Below are positions 1 through 10,243 of a DNA stretch of 64,000 nt, piece after piece. The position numbers and the translations under genes were made by a program. This DNA comes from Morinoia aosen (taxonomy: Eukaryota; Arthropoda; Malacostraca; Amphipoda; Talitridae), in contig CM059559.1 in assembly GCA_030386875.1 (NCBI GenBank), forward strand, positions 66,602,392 to 66,666,391, written 5' to 3'. The notes below the pieces were generated by a model. The model saw only the letters and a program-made list of their open reading frames with translations. It was not told the origin of the DNA and made no database searches. Each line of letters begins with the position of its first letter. The first letter of the stretch is position 1.

Positions 1-2647
1 AGAAATAACGCCTACACACGTGACCAGTAGAGCAAACTTTATTCGTTAAATTTTCTGTATTTCCAACAATTCATGCAAACCTCCAATGCTCAGGAGTGGG
101 AAGTGAATATTTTTCTTTGATCTGTTGCGATACTCCAGTATTTCAAAATGACTTGTTTTCCTTCTCGAGTTCCGTGGGCACAAAATCTCTATTGCGTCAT
201 ACTGCTGTTCACATAAACTCCTGGGAATATATAAAAACTTTTTTTGCAGGTGTCAACCGTGTTAGGCGTATTTATTTAAGGGAAATTCTTTCCAGTTCCT
301 CTAAGTGGGAAGGAATATTATTTTAAGTGTACTTAGTTTTAAACTGCACACGTGGAGTGGCCAATAACAATTTTTTTTGACTGAGTAAGTGCATATAAGC
401 GAGGAAGGAATTTTCATTCATCAACTGAAACGTGCATTGAATGCAAGACTCTATTTTTAAAACTACGTCTTCAAGTGGGTTGTTTAATGAAGCTTTCATA
501 TTATTTTGAATGTGAAATAGGATTTTGTTGGGGCCAGAATCGACGCACCCTCGGCGCGTTTATTCACCCGGCCGTAATAGAAATCACGAGTTGCGATGTC
601 AAATTGATGATTAAATGCATTCGTCCGCCATGATCTATGTGTGAATTCATGTTCAGTGGAAGACTTTATTTGAATCTTCACACATTATTTTTTTTTAATA
701 AAATGATGGTCACTATTTCGTCCGCAATTGGAAGCCAATTGCGAAGTTGTGGCGAGAATGAGTCCACATAACTGTATTGAATAATTATATATATAATTGA
801 GCTCATTGGAATATGTTATTTTCTACGATGAAAATATACAATATGTTAAGTGAAGCTTTGATATTGATTGAGAGAATTTTGATAATAAATGGTAGTTGTG
901 ATGATAGACACTGTGATGAATAAACGCGAATTTTGTGTCAATGCGGATGTTAAAGATGGAAGATGCGAAGCAGAGGAGGCATGTGTAAGTTTATGGCCTG
1001 GCTGGACAGGGCAATAAAAATTCTTGTGCGTTGAGGCTCATCGTTTAATTACGCGAGTGTTGTATTATGTGAACGCAAGAATGTGGAATGCTAGAGGAAA
1101 TGAAGTAGAAATATTGCTGGTGTTATTATTTAAAAAGAGATGCCTCGAACCTCTATGGCAGGGAATTCTTCTTCGAAAAACATGATAGCTCGTTTCCTGT
1201 GATCTGTCTTTGCGAGTTGTATGTTTACAGAAAAATCCCATACGCCATTTATTCAACAGCTTAATGAAAGTAGCGGAGCAAATAAAGAAATCGTTTCCTA
1301 TGTCAGTGTTGTCTGGAAGGTCAGACTCTAGGCAGGCTCGACGAGGAATACGTAGGATGATTAAGATAAGAAGGGTTCACTGCAGACGTTGTAAATTAAT
1401 AACACATGACACGAAACTGTAGTATGTTAAGTTGCACAAAAGAAATGTGACTTATTCCTGGTAGCGGAGTTTCATGAAGGTATGTTCGCTCGGTGTGTTT
1501 TTACGTTTCTTACTGAAGCGGAATCCCGTGAATCTTGGTGTGCTGGGAACGTTACATTTTATTTTAAGTGTTATATAATAAGAACTGTTCCTTAATTCTG
1601 AATCTCCTATGCGCGTCACTGGGAACTTTGCTCCTTTTCCGCCTGGTGAACGGTGTGTGAGGGAACGAGAATGGGAACTGCGATTTGACCTACATTTGCA
1701 GTGGCACAACGAGGGAAGTAAACATATCCTATTTGCTGAGTTTGAGTAACTGCGATGTTCACCGGATTTAGACTACCTGATTGACTACTGACTTTTGGAT
1801 ACAAGTTGGTGTGAGTTGTCGCAGCGTTCATGTGTTGAAGTTTTGGTGTTTCCTTCGCATAGGGATGTTGCTGGCACTCAAACTGTTCGTACTCCAACCT
1901 CGACGGATATGCTGATTTAATTTTTTTTAGTATAATGGTTATGTTAAGGTGATACAACACTGTCTCCGTCATTGAATGGAAAACATACTGCAGGCTCCCG
2001 AGTTATGTAAATACATTGATAATGTTATGAAGGTGTACGACGTCTCTTCGAGTGGAATTACACAAGCTAAATAAAGGGTAACTGTCTCAAAGTCTAGGTA
2101 GATCAGGTGGATTAGGATGTGATTGTATTTGTCTGATGATTTTGTGGGTGTTGACGAGTAATTGGACAGCCTAAACTGCAGTGCACGGCAGTGTGGCGTA
2201 AGTCTGATGAAATGTTAACTTTCTATTTTCTTTTTGAATAAGAACACACGGGATATCGGCCAACCTGGTAAATCTCTCGTTGTGCATGTGTTATTTCATT
2301 TGTGTCTTTTTTTTTCGAAGTAAGGTAAAAGTAACTGAGCAGTGACACCGTCGGATGAATTTTTCGACTTTCGTCTGTAGTTCGTTATAGAAACCTGCAC
2401 TAATTTAATTTGAAATTCTTGTGACCTCACTTCTGCCCCAGTAAGGGTAGGCTTGGAAAGATTCACGAGAAAGGGATAATTAATTAAGAACAACCAAACT
2501 GTACGATGTCTATCGATCACCAAAGTGACAATGTTAGATGGAAAATCGTAGGTGGAAGTTAATCTCTGAGAATATGTATGTTACCCTGGGAAGCAAATAA
2601 AGGGCTGACGAGCCCAGCTTACGAGCTTCGACGATGGAGTAAACCTA

Positions 2648-2792
2648 CAGAATTTTCCGCGAAGACGCGAGGTCTAATTTTCCGCGTAAACCGCGACGCA
2701 AGGATGATTTCAACGAATTTTCCGCGCAGATAGCGTGACGCAAGGATGTTTTCAACAAACTTTTCCGCGCCGATAGCGTGACGCAAGGATGG
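2648..2792. repeat. Short tandem repeat, about 3 degenerate units of roughly 50 bp
   Basis: The phrase 'ttttccgcg' followed by 'gcgtgacgcaaggatg' or a variant recurs three times in a row, each time separated by a short 'ttcaac' stretch. Units are diverged but clearly related. No gene overlaps it. Confidence 0.7.
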
Positions 2793-3286
2793 AATAAATT
2801 GAATGAATCTACAATTAAAAATTAGTATGTTACAATACCTGTTTACCCAGAGGGCCCCTTTGTTGATAATGTTTGCCGAGATAATGTAATAAAATGCGAT
2901 AATGATGTTGAGGATGATGCACCACTGCTTGAAAGGAGAACGAGCTGAGGATTAGTAAGAAATTAATTGAAGATTGAAATATTGCCTCACTTTTGAGATA
3001 TGTGGTTAGGTGGCTTATGAGCGCGTATGCTGAAACAACGTATTGCCTTGTAATGAATACGCCTATTAAACAGTCTCTAATGTCGTTGGTGTTGGCGAAG
3101 GCAAGCCAACAAATAAAATTAAATGTCATGTGTGTGTTTCAATATTAAATGTCATGTGTGTGTTTTAATATTCTTGTGTCTATGTGCCCGATATGTGTGT
3201 TATGTTAGCTGTGTTTTCTCTCGAGTCCTAGAATGTTTTCTTTTGATATTGTCATATAAAAAATTTGATCCGTTGGCTCAAATTTT

Positions 3287-3304
3287 GCGAAGGGCGCGGG
3301 GATG
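3287..3304 (+). promoter_or_regulatory. Polypurine tract of LTR element B
   Basis: The purine-rich stretch gcgaagggcgcggggatg lies immediately before the LTR start at 3305. The equivalent tract is found in inverse orientation next to the 3' LTR of element A. This is the expected primer for plus-strand DNA synthesis in LTR retroelements and fixes the element's orientation as +. Confidence 0.65.
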
Positions 3305-3510
3305 TGTCGTGATATAGTTATATTAGGCATACATATTTGGAAAAATCACGTAAAACATTAGGTGATATGTTCATGGCACATTTTATTTTTGGGCTAAATC
3401 CCGTGACACTGAGGAATGTAGACCGTTAAGCCGGAGCCGACTAGGCGTGGGAGCCAGCGCCGCGAATGCGATGGGGAACTTCGAAGGGGTGAGGTGACGC
3501 TTGAGGGTTA

Positions 3511-3671
3511 GCCAATCACGAAAGGATACGTCACGTTCAGCTTGACGCAGGGGACACGTCAGAGGTGACGCGCTAGAAGCACCCAATTGCGAGATGCCAC
3601 GTCACTAACAATTTAGGCGGGCAACCAGCACCATCTACAGTAAGCGTCCTTTGTGCGGCGGGGGTATTTAA
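3511..3671 (+). promoter_or_regulatory. LTR promoter: CCAAT box, CRE-like site and TATA-like box
   Basis: CCAAT at 3512-3516, TACGTCAC (CRE-like) at 3527-3534 and TATTTAA at 3665-3671 occur in the order of an RNA polymerase II promoter. The same order is kept on the minus strand in both LTRs of element A, where the TATA box is clearer (TATATAAATA near 29780). Conservation across three copies supports a real promoter; activity is inferred. Confidence 0.55.
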
Positions 3672-4243
3672 GCAGAGCAAGCGAGGGGACCGGCCTATTT
3701 GACCGGTGCAGTGACAAGAATGTAGGCTTCCTGACGGCCAGAGGGGAGGTGAGAATACGTGGTTTGATTTAGCTTGATAATTCATGTGGAGTCATCGAAG
3801 CGTAGAACGTCTAACTTGGGGACGCAGTAATTCAGAATGCTAATTAGTCCTGTTTTCATTTTTGACTGCATATGATCATCTCTCAAAGGGGAATTGTTTT
3901 TGAGACGGCATAAAATGGGTAAGCAAAATGTTCTTGTGTTCATCAGAGGGCTTGCATTTTGTAAAATATTCTCAAACGGGTAGTGTTTAGAGTGTCACTT
4001 AATATGTGAGTAAAAGTTCGAGGGTGTGATATACCTAATGGGGAAATCAAATATATCCGTGTTTTTTTTTATCATAGGGCTTTCATGTAACAGTGTAATT
4101 CGTCATTTGTTTTTCTCAAGCGGGGATTAGAAGTTCCGGATAAAGCTCGGGTGTTTGTTGAAGCTTCATGTCCATTCTCAGAAGGGGGATATAACGTTCA
4201 TATCTCAAGGAATAGATAATGTAAACCTGTGCATTGTTCACAG

Positions 4244-4503
4244 AGGAGGGTGGGCTCTCGCGGGAGCTGCGGCCGGGGTTGCTCTACCCAGCCGTGGTGC
4301 GGGAGCCGATGCCGGGCGTTCTCAATCAGTGGTCCCACACCAGCCCGGAGTTCAGCAGTAGGGATTTCCCAAGGATGATAGGCTTCGTGCCGCCGCAGGC
4401 CACCGTCAGTGAATTAATTAGGGAAGCACTCGCGGCAGTGATTGGGAAGGCACAGATGAAAAGCATTTTGAAAATTGCAATCAATTTGGCGAGCAGTGTG
4501 TGA
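4244..4503 (+). CDS. Exon-like ORF inside LTR B, unknown product
   Basis: A GC-rich open frame of about 86 codons begins right after a good splice acceptor (ttgttcacag, AG at 4242-4243) and ends TGA at 4501-4503. A possible donor (ggggag/gtgaga, GT at 3749) lies downstream of the LTR TATA box, so a two-exon LTR transcript is conceivable. The frame has no ATG until about codon 26. The same acceptor and a related open segment occur in both LTRs of element A (minus strand, near 17650-17890 and 24370-24594). The best-matching stretch contains 'ATVSE' here and 'ATFSE' there. I recognise no domain. It may be a captured host exon or simply non-coding LTR. Confidence 0.3.
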
Positions 4504-4917
4504 TAACCATTCATTTATGTGTGCCCAAACTAGAAGATCATCCATGTGTCCGATTTGAAGTAGGTTCTAGTCTGTGTTTGCCGTAATACTTCATTTCATG
4601 TGTGCGCTAACTAATATGCATTTATGTGTTCGATTTTTTTTAAGGCACCATTACCTATGAAGTGTTGCTTCGCCGATCTTGCGTATCGTGCCTGAGGGCC
4701 TTGGTGTGCAATTGTGGTGGCGATATATAAATTTCCCTGTGTCATCTCAATGTCAATGTGTGCAGTTTAAAAATAAATGTGTTTAATCTTTAAACGCGCA
4801 TCATTCTCCATGACTAATTGTGTGGGTAACTTGCGAGCAGAAAGGTGTACATTATATTATCGGTGGAGGTTGAAAGCCCTCATACGTTACGTGCTTAACC
4901 AGCATTGTTTCGTGACA

Positions 4918-5252
4918 GCCTAGTATTTATTTACCTTACATGAACAGTCGTTTTCTTGTTGAATTTTTGTGCTAGTATGTAAGAAAAGATAAATAATCTT
5001 GAAGCAAAAATTTAAAAATTTTTGTGAAATTCTAAGTGTGTAAACGTTCTTAATGTGAAAAGAAATTAATCGGTGGGGGACGTAAAATTTTCTGTATTCT
5101 TTTTGTGTATCATTAGTATTTTTTCTATATTTAATATGAGGATGTAACCTGTCCACTTATGAAGTGTAGACCTATGTGATTAGTTGAAAGTTTTCTAATA
5201 AGCCTATTGACTATTACTTATTACCTTTTTTAGTACAATCACGACCGAAAAT
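4918..5252. other. AT-rich spacer without recognisable genes
   Basis: Between LTR B and the BEL/Pao element. No open frame of interest and no copy of the BEL 3' LTR sequence that I can find by eye. Confidence 0.5.
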
Positions 5253-5273
5253 TGTAACGCCTCAGCCCTTAGC

Positions 5274-6515
5274 ATGAAATTGCGGGGAGTAAAATGTAGC
5301 GTAACCGCGTTGCGCAAGAAAGCCCTCTCTCCCGGCTTTGCGCCTTCCCTCCTAAAGGAGGCTATTCCTCAGTTGAGTGGCCTTCTAAAGGATTTTCGAC
5401 TTCTGTCCTCTATTCTACCTTCAGATATTGAAGAAGTATCAGACGAGGAGCTAGTTAGACGCGCGGAATACGAAATCCAAATTGTTGAATTAATAGCTGA
5501 ATTAAAAAATTCTGTTTCCTCGGCACCGGTATCAAACTCAAATGATACCGAGCCTCCTTCTGAGGCTAGTAAGGTTTCTGTTGCGGATGTGCCGTTGAAT
5601 ATTTTTAGAGCTCCTCAGCTAACTTTGAGAAAGTTTAGCTATAATGAAAACTGTCCTTTTTCTTTTCTCCATTTTCAAGAATCTTTTCTAAATGCTCTTC
5701 AAGCTTATCCGAATATGAGCGAGGGGCAGAAATTTATATTCTTAAAAAATCAATTACAGGGAAGAGCTCTTAGTCTTGTTGAGGGACTTCCTAATGAGGA
5801 GAATAGTTTCCGAGCTGCTTGGGCCTTGCTCAAGCAAGATTTCTTAAATGCTGATAAACTCATTTCTATTGCTCTTGACGAATTAATTAATTCTCCCAGT
5901 GTCCTAAGCTTAGTAGAGATAGGGACTTTTCTTTCTAAAGTTAAGTTTCGTCTGCTAGAGCTCTCTAAGCTTGGTGTAGATTTCTGTAGCGAGAAATCGG
6001 GCAATCTTTTGTTTTCTGCCATAATTAAAACCAAGCTGCCTGATTTTTTCTTGTTGGAACTTCTTCGCTATTGCAAAGCTAGTTTCTTCTCACTAGAGAT
6101 GTTTGAGAACGCACATCATGTGCTGTCTCTTTTAGAAACTAAATCTAAAAAAAAAAAAAAACTTTTCTCCCTTCGCAATGATAGGGTGGAAGATAAAACC
6201 CGAGCAGAAATTAAAACTAAATCTTCTCCTGAGCTCTCTAAACTTCCTAGTGTTAAAGTGTGCCGGTTCTGTAATCAGACTGGTCACACGTCCTTTGCTT
6301 GCCGTAAATTTGACACTCATGCAAAACGCATGAAACAAGTAGGCGAGTTACAATTATGCTCAGTGTGTCTTAGTCAAAACCACTTAGCTAAGGCTTGCCC
6401 TGCAAAAGTCAGAGGCTTGCCTTTTAATTGTTCGTTGTGCAAGGCTAATACCCATGTTAGTCCGTTATGTCCCAAATACGTAAGTTTTTCCTCCTTTGCC
6501 GCCACCTCTTCCTGA
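5274..6515 (+). CDS. gag: BEL/Pao Gag polyprotein
   Basis: The 413-residue product would be the structural nucleocapsid/capsid protein that packages element RNA in the cytoplasm. The first two thirds are a helical Gag region. The C-terminal part holds three zinc-knuckle-like clusters beginning at C330 (C-x2-C-x4-H-x4-C), C362 and C386, typical RNA-binding motifs of this family. I use ATG 5274, the first codon of the open frame after the TGTAACGCC segment. The frame ends at 6515 inside the pol frame, which is offset by -1 and open from about 6461. BEL elements usually encode Gag-Pol as one frame, so this offset is probably a frameshift mutation, though a recoding signal cannot be excluded. A run of 14 A residues lies near 6149. 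Confidence 0.85.
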   Translation: MKLRGVKCSVTALRKKALSPGFAPSLLKEAIPQLSGLLKDFRLLSSILPSDIEEVSDEELVRRAEYEIQIVELIAELKNSVSSAPVSNSNDTEPPSEASKVSVADVPLNIFRAPQLTLRKFSYNENCPFSFLHFQESFLNALQAYPNMSEGQKFIFLKNQLQGRALSLVEGLPNEENSFRAAWALLKQDFLNADKLISIALDELINSPSVLSLVEIGTFLSKVKFRLLELSKLGVDFCSEKSGNLLFSAIIKTKLPDFFLLELLRYCKASFFSLEMFENAHHVLSLLETKSKKKKKLFSLRNDRVEDKTRAEIKTKSSPELSKLPSVKVCRFCNQTGHTSFACRKFDTHAKRMKQVGELQLCSVCLSQNHLAKACPAKVRGLPFNCSLCKANTHVSPLCPKYVSFSSFAATSS

Positions 6516-7959
6516 CGGTTAAGGCACGTTTTCGAATGTGCCCTGTTATCGCTCTTTTCACTAAATTTAACAATCTATCTAAACGTGTAAATTTTGTTAT
6601 TGACACCGGGAGTCAACAGACGTTGATTGACCTGGCTACGGTTAGTCCTAACTGTTCTACCGTTGATTTGCAGGAACTTACTGTAAACACGGTAGGTGCC
6701 TCTGTCCCGTTACGGGGCAAGCAAATTAACGTCGAGCTCGTGCTTCCTGACTGTGAGAAGCATGAGCTTGATGTTTTTGCAATGCAGAATTTAAACCTGC
6801 AGATGGGGATGAAGGGGTTGCAATCTAAACTCGAGCTTCTTAAAACTCAGCTACCTCTTTCTACTTCCTTTCCTGAAGTTGTTGATGATAATATTCAAAT
6901 AAACGGCATTCTAGGTGTTGATGCTCTTCAAGCTTTTCGTGCGCTTGAGTTGCAACACGTTGCTGACTATAAAGTTATGCGCGTAGCTAACGGTTTTTTG
7001 CCCTTTGGGGAATTAAAATGTTATAAATCTTCCTTGTTTCCCGTCGTGGCTTCTGCCGCTAAAAAGCGAGACAGTGGCTCGCCTTGTTCTGTTGTTCCGC
7101 CTGAAATCTCTTCCTCTTCTGCTGTTCCACCTAAAGTTTCTTCCTCTTTTGCTGCTGCAAGTAAACGTAAAAAGAAAAGTAAAAAAAGTAAATTCAAAGA
7201 AAATCGTTACCGTGGTGTGTTGGAGGCCTTTTTTGAACCTCCTAAGGTCTGTTCTTCAGCATTAGATGGTACTGAATGTGATGTGCAAGCTGGCCTAGAT
7301 AGGCTGTTAGACTTGGAATTAATAGGGGTACCTGCTAAGGAAACAGAGTATGATAAAGAGCTGGAAGACTTTAAAAGTAGCGTAGTTTATGCCGAAGGCC
7401 GCTATGCGGTCAACTTGCCTTGGAATCGTAATGTGTTAGCGAAAGTTCCTAATAATTTCGGGCTTGCTAAGCACCTCGCTCAGAAGGTTGCTGTTTCTAA
7501 CTCTCGTAGGGGGATAGAGCAACAGTATAACGATGTTTTTCTTGAACAACTCGAGCTAGGTATAATTGAGCCTCTAGCACTCGAAACATTAGATGTGCAT
7601 GAGCACAAGTGGATTCCGCATAGGCCTGTCGTGCGAGAACACGTTACTACTTCCAAGATACGCCCTGTTTTTAATTGTTCGCTGAAGCGAGGCAAATTGC
7701 CTATTCTGAATGAGGCCTCCTATGTAGGTCCTAATCTCATGAACGATTTGCTAGGTCTTTTAGTGTACTTTCGGTCCAACTCCATTGTTGTGCTGTCTGA
7801 TATTTTCAAGGCTTTCCTTCAAGTAAAGTTAGCCAGGACATTTGACCGTAATCAATTTAGTTTTGTTCTCTTTAAAGACGGTGAATTTCTTTATTTTCGA
7901 TATACAACCTTATTATTCGGTTTTTTCGCTTCCCCATATATTCTCAATTTTCTTCTTAA
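6467..7959 (+). pseudogene. pol: BEL/Pao pol, 5' part: protease and first half of reverse transcriptase
   Basis: The frame starts in the gag overlap. An aspartic protease site D-T-G lies at residues 46-48 ('FVIDTGSQ'). A linker rich in Ser, Pro and Lys follows. The reverse transcriptase begins around residue 385 and shows 'KIRPVF', motif A 'LSDIFKAFLQV' with its catalytic Asp, and motif B 'FGFFASP'. The frame then runs into piggyBac DNA after the TTAA at 7956-7959 and stops at 7981, so motif C is missing from this piece; it lies at 10303 onward. Removing the insertion with one TTAA keeps the two halves in the same frame. The element is therefore disrupted by insertion rather than by gradual decay. 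Confidence 0.85.
7956..7959. other. TTAA target duplication, left copy
   Basis: TTAA directly precedes the piggyBac left inverted repeat; the second copy is at 10240-10243. TTAA is the strict piggyBac target. Confidence 0.93.
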
Positions 7960-7974
7960 CCGTTTCGCTGCGTG

Positions 7975-8084
7975 GGACTGATCTCCTTAGTCATTGAAAA
8001 CGCTCACCAGTGACGGGTGACTGAGGAGATCAGTCATCGGAATGGCGCGCCAGTGACGGAGGACTGATCTCCTCAGTCATAACA
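7975..8084. repeat. Subterminal inverted and direct repeats in the piggyBac left end
   Basis: Three related blocks occur: gactgatctccttagtcat (7977-7995), gactgaggagatcagtcat near 8019, and gactgatctcctcagtcat near 8063. The middle one is inverse to the outer two, so the segment can fold. Subterminal repeats of this kind are used by piggyBac transposases for end binding; their role here is inferred. Confidence 0.7.
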
Positions 8085-8242
8085 AACTGGTTGGGCTCTT
8101 CTTCCGTCATAGCTATGTTTTTGTTCTTAGTCATACCTAATGAGCTTGAGTACATTTTGTACTAACTTTAGTACATTTGTACTGATCTGAAACTACCCTA
8201 ACCTCAACGCAGCGTTCTATTGGCCTACCAGTACCCATCAAG

Positions 8243-9982
8243 ATGTCACGGAAGCGCGGTCTTGACGAAGAGGAAATTCGGCAGCTGCTCGAAACGTTCG
8301 AGAGTGATGATGAGGTGTTTGATGTGGACGATAGTGATGGTGAAATTAGGCAGAACGAAAATAATCTAGTTCAAGATTTTGAGCATGATAATGAAGGAAT
8401 GAGCTGTGCTGTTGGTGATTTTGCAGCTAGTGATGAAGGCAGTGATTCTGAAGAAAACATTGCAACTCCGAAACGATGTAAAACTGACTTTCACTGGAAG
8501 AACATCACCGGCACTGTTGGGAACGAAAGGAGAGTTGAAGAGTTTAGTGAGGAAAATAAAGTGCTTATTTGTACTGGTGAGAAAAAGCTTTCATGCGGTG
8601 AGCTATTTCGTGAAGTCTTTCCTGATAAGCTGTTTGAACTTATGGTGAATGGAACAAATGAATATGCTGAGAACTTTTTAGCACAGAAAGAAACAAGTAA
8701 TTGTTCACGATATAAGCAGTGGTATCCTGTGACAGTAGATGAAATGAAATCATTTGTTGGGATGCTTCTCTTGATGGGAATTGTTCAAAAGCCATCAATA
8801 AATTCGTATTGGAGTACAGATGAATATGTTGCGACACCAGTGTTTTCTGCTATCATGAAACGAGACAGGTTTTGCAACATCCTGAGTTTTTGGCATTTTT
8901 CCAGCAATTCTGTTGATGTTTCCAGTGCTAATCTTCGCTTGAAAAAATTAAATTCTTTTCTAGAAGTGCTGAACGATGTTCTCCTTGAAAAATATTACCC
9001 AACGCAAAATCTAAGTTTGGATGAAACCTTGCTTCTGTGGAAAGGAAGACTTCTGTTTCGTCAATACATAAAGTCGAAACGATCAAGGTTTGGAATAAAA
9101 ATATTCAAACTAGTTGACGCAAATGGTGTAACTGTGAACACAGAAATATACACAGGCACGATGAACAAAAAAGATGATTTCTCAAAGACTGAAACAGTCG
9201 TAGTAAACATGATGGAGAAGTACATTGGAAAAGGACATCATGTGTTCACGGATAATTATTACACGTCACCAAAACTCTATCAGTTTCTGAAAGAAAATAA
9301 AACAAGTGCTACTGGAACGATTAGAAAAAATAGGGTTGGTCTTCCCGTTGAAATGCGCGGCCTGAAATTAGCAAAAGGACAGAAGCAAGCGTTTGAGAGC
9401 AGTGGTCTTCTTACACTAGTTTATTCTGATAAGCGAGATGTGTTTATGCTCTCTAATGCCCATTCTAATACTGATACTACTGTTACTCGAAAATCAAAAG
9501 GCGGTTCTATTCGTGTTCAAATTCCAAGTTGCATCGACGATTATAATATGAACATGGGTTTCGTAGATAAGACTGACCGAGTGCTCCATTACTACACTAT
9601 TAGCAGAAGAACTATCAAGTGGTACGAAAAATTGGCAGCTCATTTGATCCAAGTTCGTGTCCTAGATGCTCTGGGCATTTATAATTTTATTTACAAAGCA
9701 AAAATGACGTATCTTGAGTTCTCTATGAACTTGATAAAGGAATTAACTTCTACGTTTGACGCAAATACTTTGAAAAAAACTGTAAAACCTCGGCTAATGG
9801 GAAAACATTTTCCCGAGTACGTCACCTCCGCGAAAAGTAAAAATCCCACCAAAAGATGCCGTGTATGTTATCAACATGGTATCCGGAAACAATCACGATA
9901 TCAATGCAAAAGTTGCGAAGACCGTCCTGGGCTATGTGTTATTCCCTGCTTTGAAATTTACCACCAAGAACTCAACTTTTAA
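8243..9982 (+). CDS. piggyBac transposase
   Basis: The 579-residue protein is the cut-and-paste transposase that excises and inserts the element at TTAA, acting in the nucleus. The N-terminal ~90 residues are acidic and disordered. The DDE-type core follows with the three catalytic aspartates at D260 ('LSLDETLL'), D337 ('FTDNYY') and D442 ('GFVDKTD'). The C-terminus, from C539, is a cysteine-rich cross-brace zinc finger ('RCRVCYQHG' to 'CVIPCF') used for end binding. Length, motif spacing and the absence of stops or frameshifts match functional family members, so it may encode an active enzyme. ATG 8243 follows about 280 bp of left-end sequence and is the first ATG in the frame. Transcription from the left-end region is inferred. 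Confidence 0.95.
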   Translation: MSRKRGLDEEEIRQLLETFESDDEVFDVDDSDGEIRQNENNLVQDFEHDNEGMSCAVGDFAASDEGSDSEENIATPKRCKTDFHWKNITGTVGNERRVEEFSEENKVLICTGEKKLSCGELFREVFPDKLFELMVNGTNEYAENFLAQKETSNCSRYKQWYPVTVDEMKSFVGMLLLMGIVQKPSINSYWSTDEYVATPVFSAIMKRDRFCNILSFWHFSSNSVDVSSANLRLKKLNSFLEVLNDVLLEKYYPTQNLSLDETLLLWKGRLLFRQYIKSKRSRFGIKIFKLVDANGVTVNTEIYTGTMNKKDDFSKTETVVVNMMEKYIGKGHHVFTDNYYTSPKLYQFLKENKTSATGTIRKNRVGLPVEMRGLKLAKGQKQAFESSGLLTLVYSDKRDVFMLSNAHSNTDTTVTRKSKGGSIRVQIPSCIDDYNMNMGFVDKTDRVLHYYTISRRTIKWYEKLAAHLIQVRVLDALGIYNFIYKAKMTYLEFSMNLIKELTSTFDANTLKKTVKPRLMGKHFPEYVTSAKSKNPTKRCRVCYQHGIRKQSRYQCKSCEDRPGLCVIPCFEIYHQELNF

Positions 9983-10239
9983 GGTGAGGTTTGAAATTAT
10001 TTAAATTATTAATAACATTCAAATTATATTAGGCATCATTCGAATTCCATGTAATATTATGTGTGTATTTGACATCAAATTTTTATTTCTTCTTCGGATA
10101 TTCTACAGTAGAATATGTGCATTAATTCCACTTCACCGTAACACAGCGCATTACTGCTATACTTGGCGCGCGCGCTCTCGTCATGAGGGTGCACACTAGC
10201 CGCGCACTGCTGACCCTATACCGTCCCGCAGCGAAAGGG
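9983..10239 (+). other. piggyBac right-end non-coding region
   Basis: AT-rich 3' region after the transposase stop, then a GC-rich terminal stretch (ggcgcgcgcgctctcg near 10164) and the right inverted repeat. No polyadenylation site can be fixed with confidence. Confidence 0.6.
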
Positions 10240-10243
10240 TTAA
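10240..10243. other. TTAA target duplication, right copy
   Basis: Directly follows the piggyBac right inverted repeat and matches 7956-7959. Confidence 0.93.

Larger units (their letters stand above)
1..3304 (+). other. Non-coding internal region of LTR element B (5' end outside window)
   Basis: No open frame here exceeds about 120 codons and none resembles a retroelement protein. I assign the stretch to an LTR element because its right edge is a purine-rich tract directly followed by an LTR beginning TGTCGTGA, and that junction is shared with element A (see 18962-18980). Its left boundary is not in the window. Apart from the tandem repeat near 2650-2790 I see nothing I can name. Confidence 0.45.
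3305..4917 (+). repeat. LTR of element B (3' LTR), about 1.6 kb
   Basis: It begins TGTCGTGA and ends TTTCGTGACA, giving the usual TG...CA ends. It is related to the two LTRs of element A, which lie in the opposite orientation: shared landmarks are the start with its purine tract, the CCAAT/CRE block near 3511-3534, the TATA-like site, the AG-rich donor near 3749, the acceptor at 4243 and the terminal GTTTCGTGACA. The LTR is unusually long. What lies beyond 4917 shows no second LTR, consistent with this being the 3' copy. Confidence 0.7.
7960..10239 (+). mobile_element. piggyBac DNA transposon, apparently complete (2,280 bp)
   Basis: Left terminal repeat CCGTTTCGCTGCGTGGGAC (7960-7978) matches the reverse complement of the right end, CCCTTTCGCTGCGGGAC (10223-10239), apart from one substitution and two extra bases. 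Both ends abut TTAA. A single intact transposase gene lies inside. The length is typical of autonomous piggyBac elements. The insertion lies in the BEL/Pao reverse transcriptase. Confidence 0.95.

Noticed and set aside
6471-6477. CCCAAAT as a -1 frameshift slippery site between gag and pol
   Set aside because: The gag frame reads it as CCC AAA T, not X XXY YYZ, so it is out of register; a frameshift mutation is simpler.
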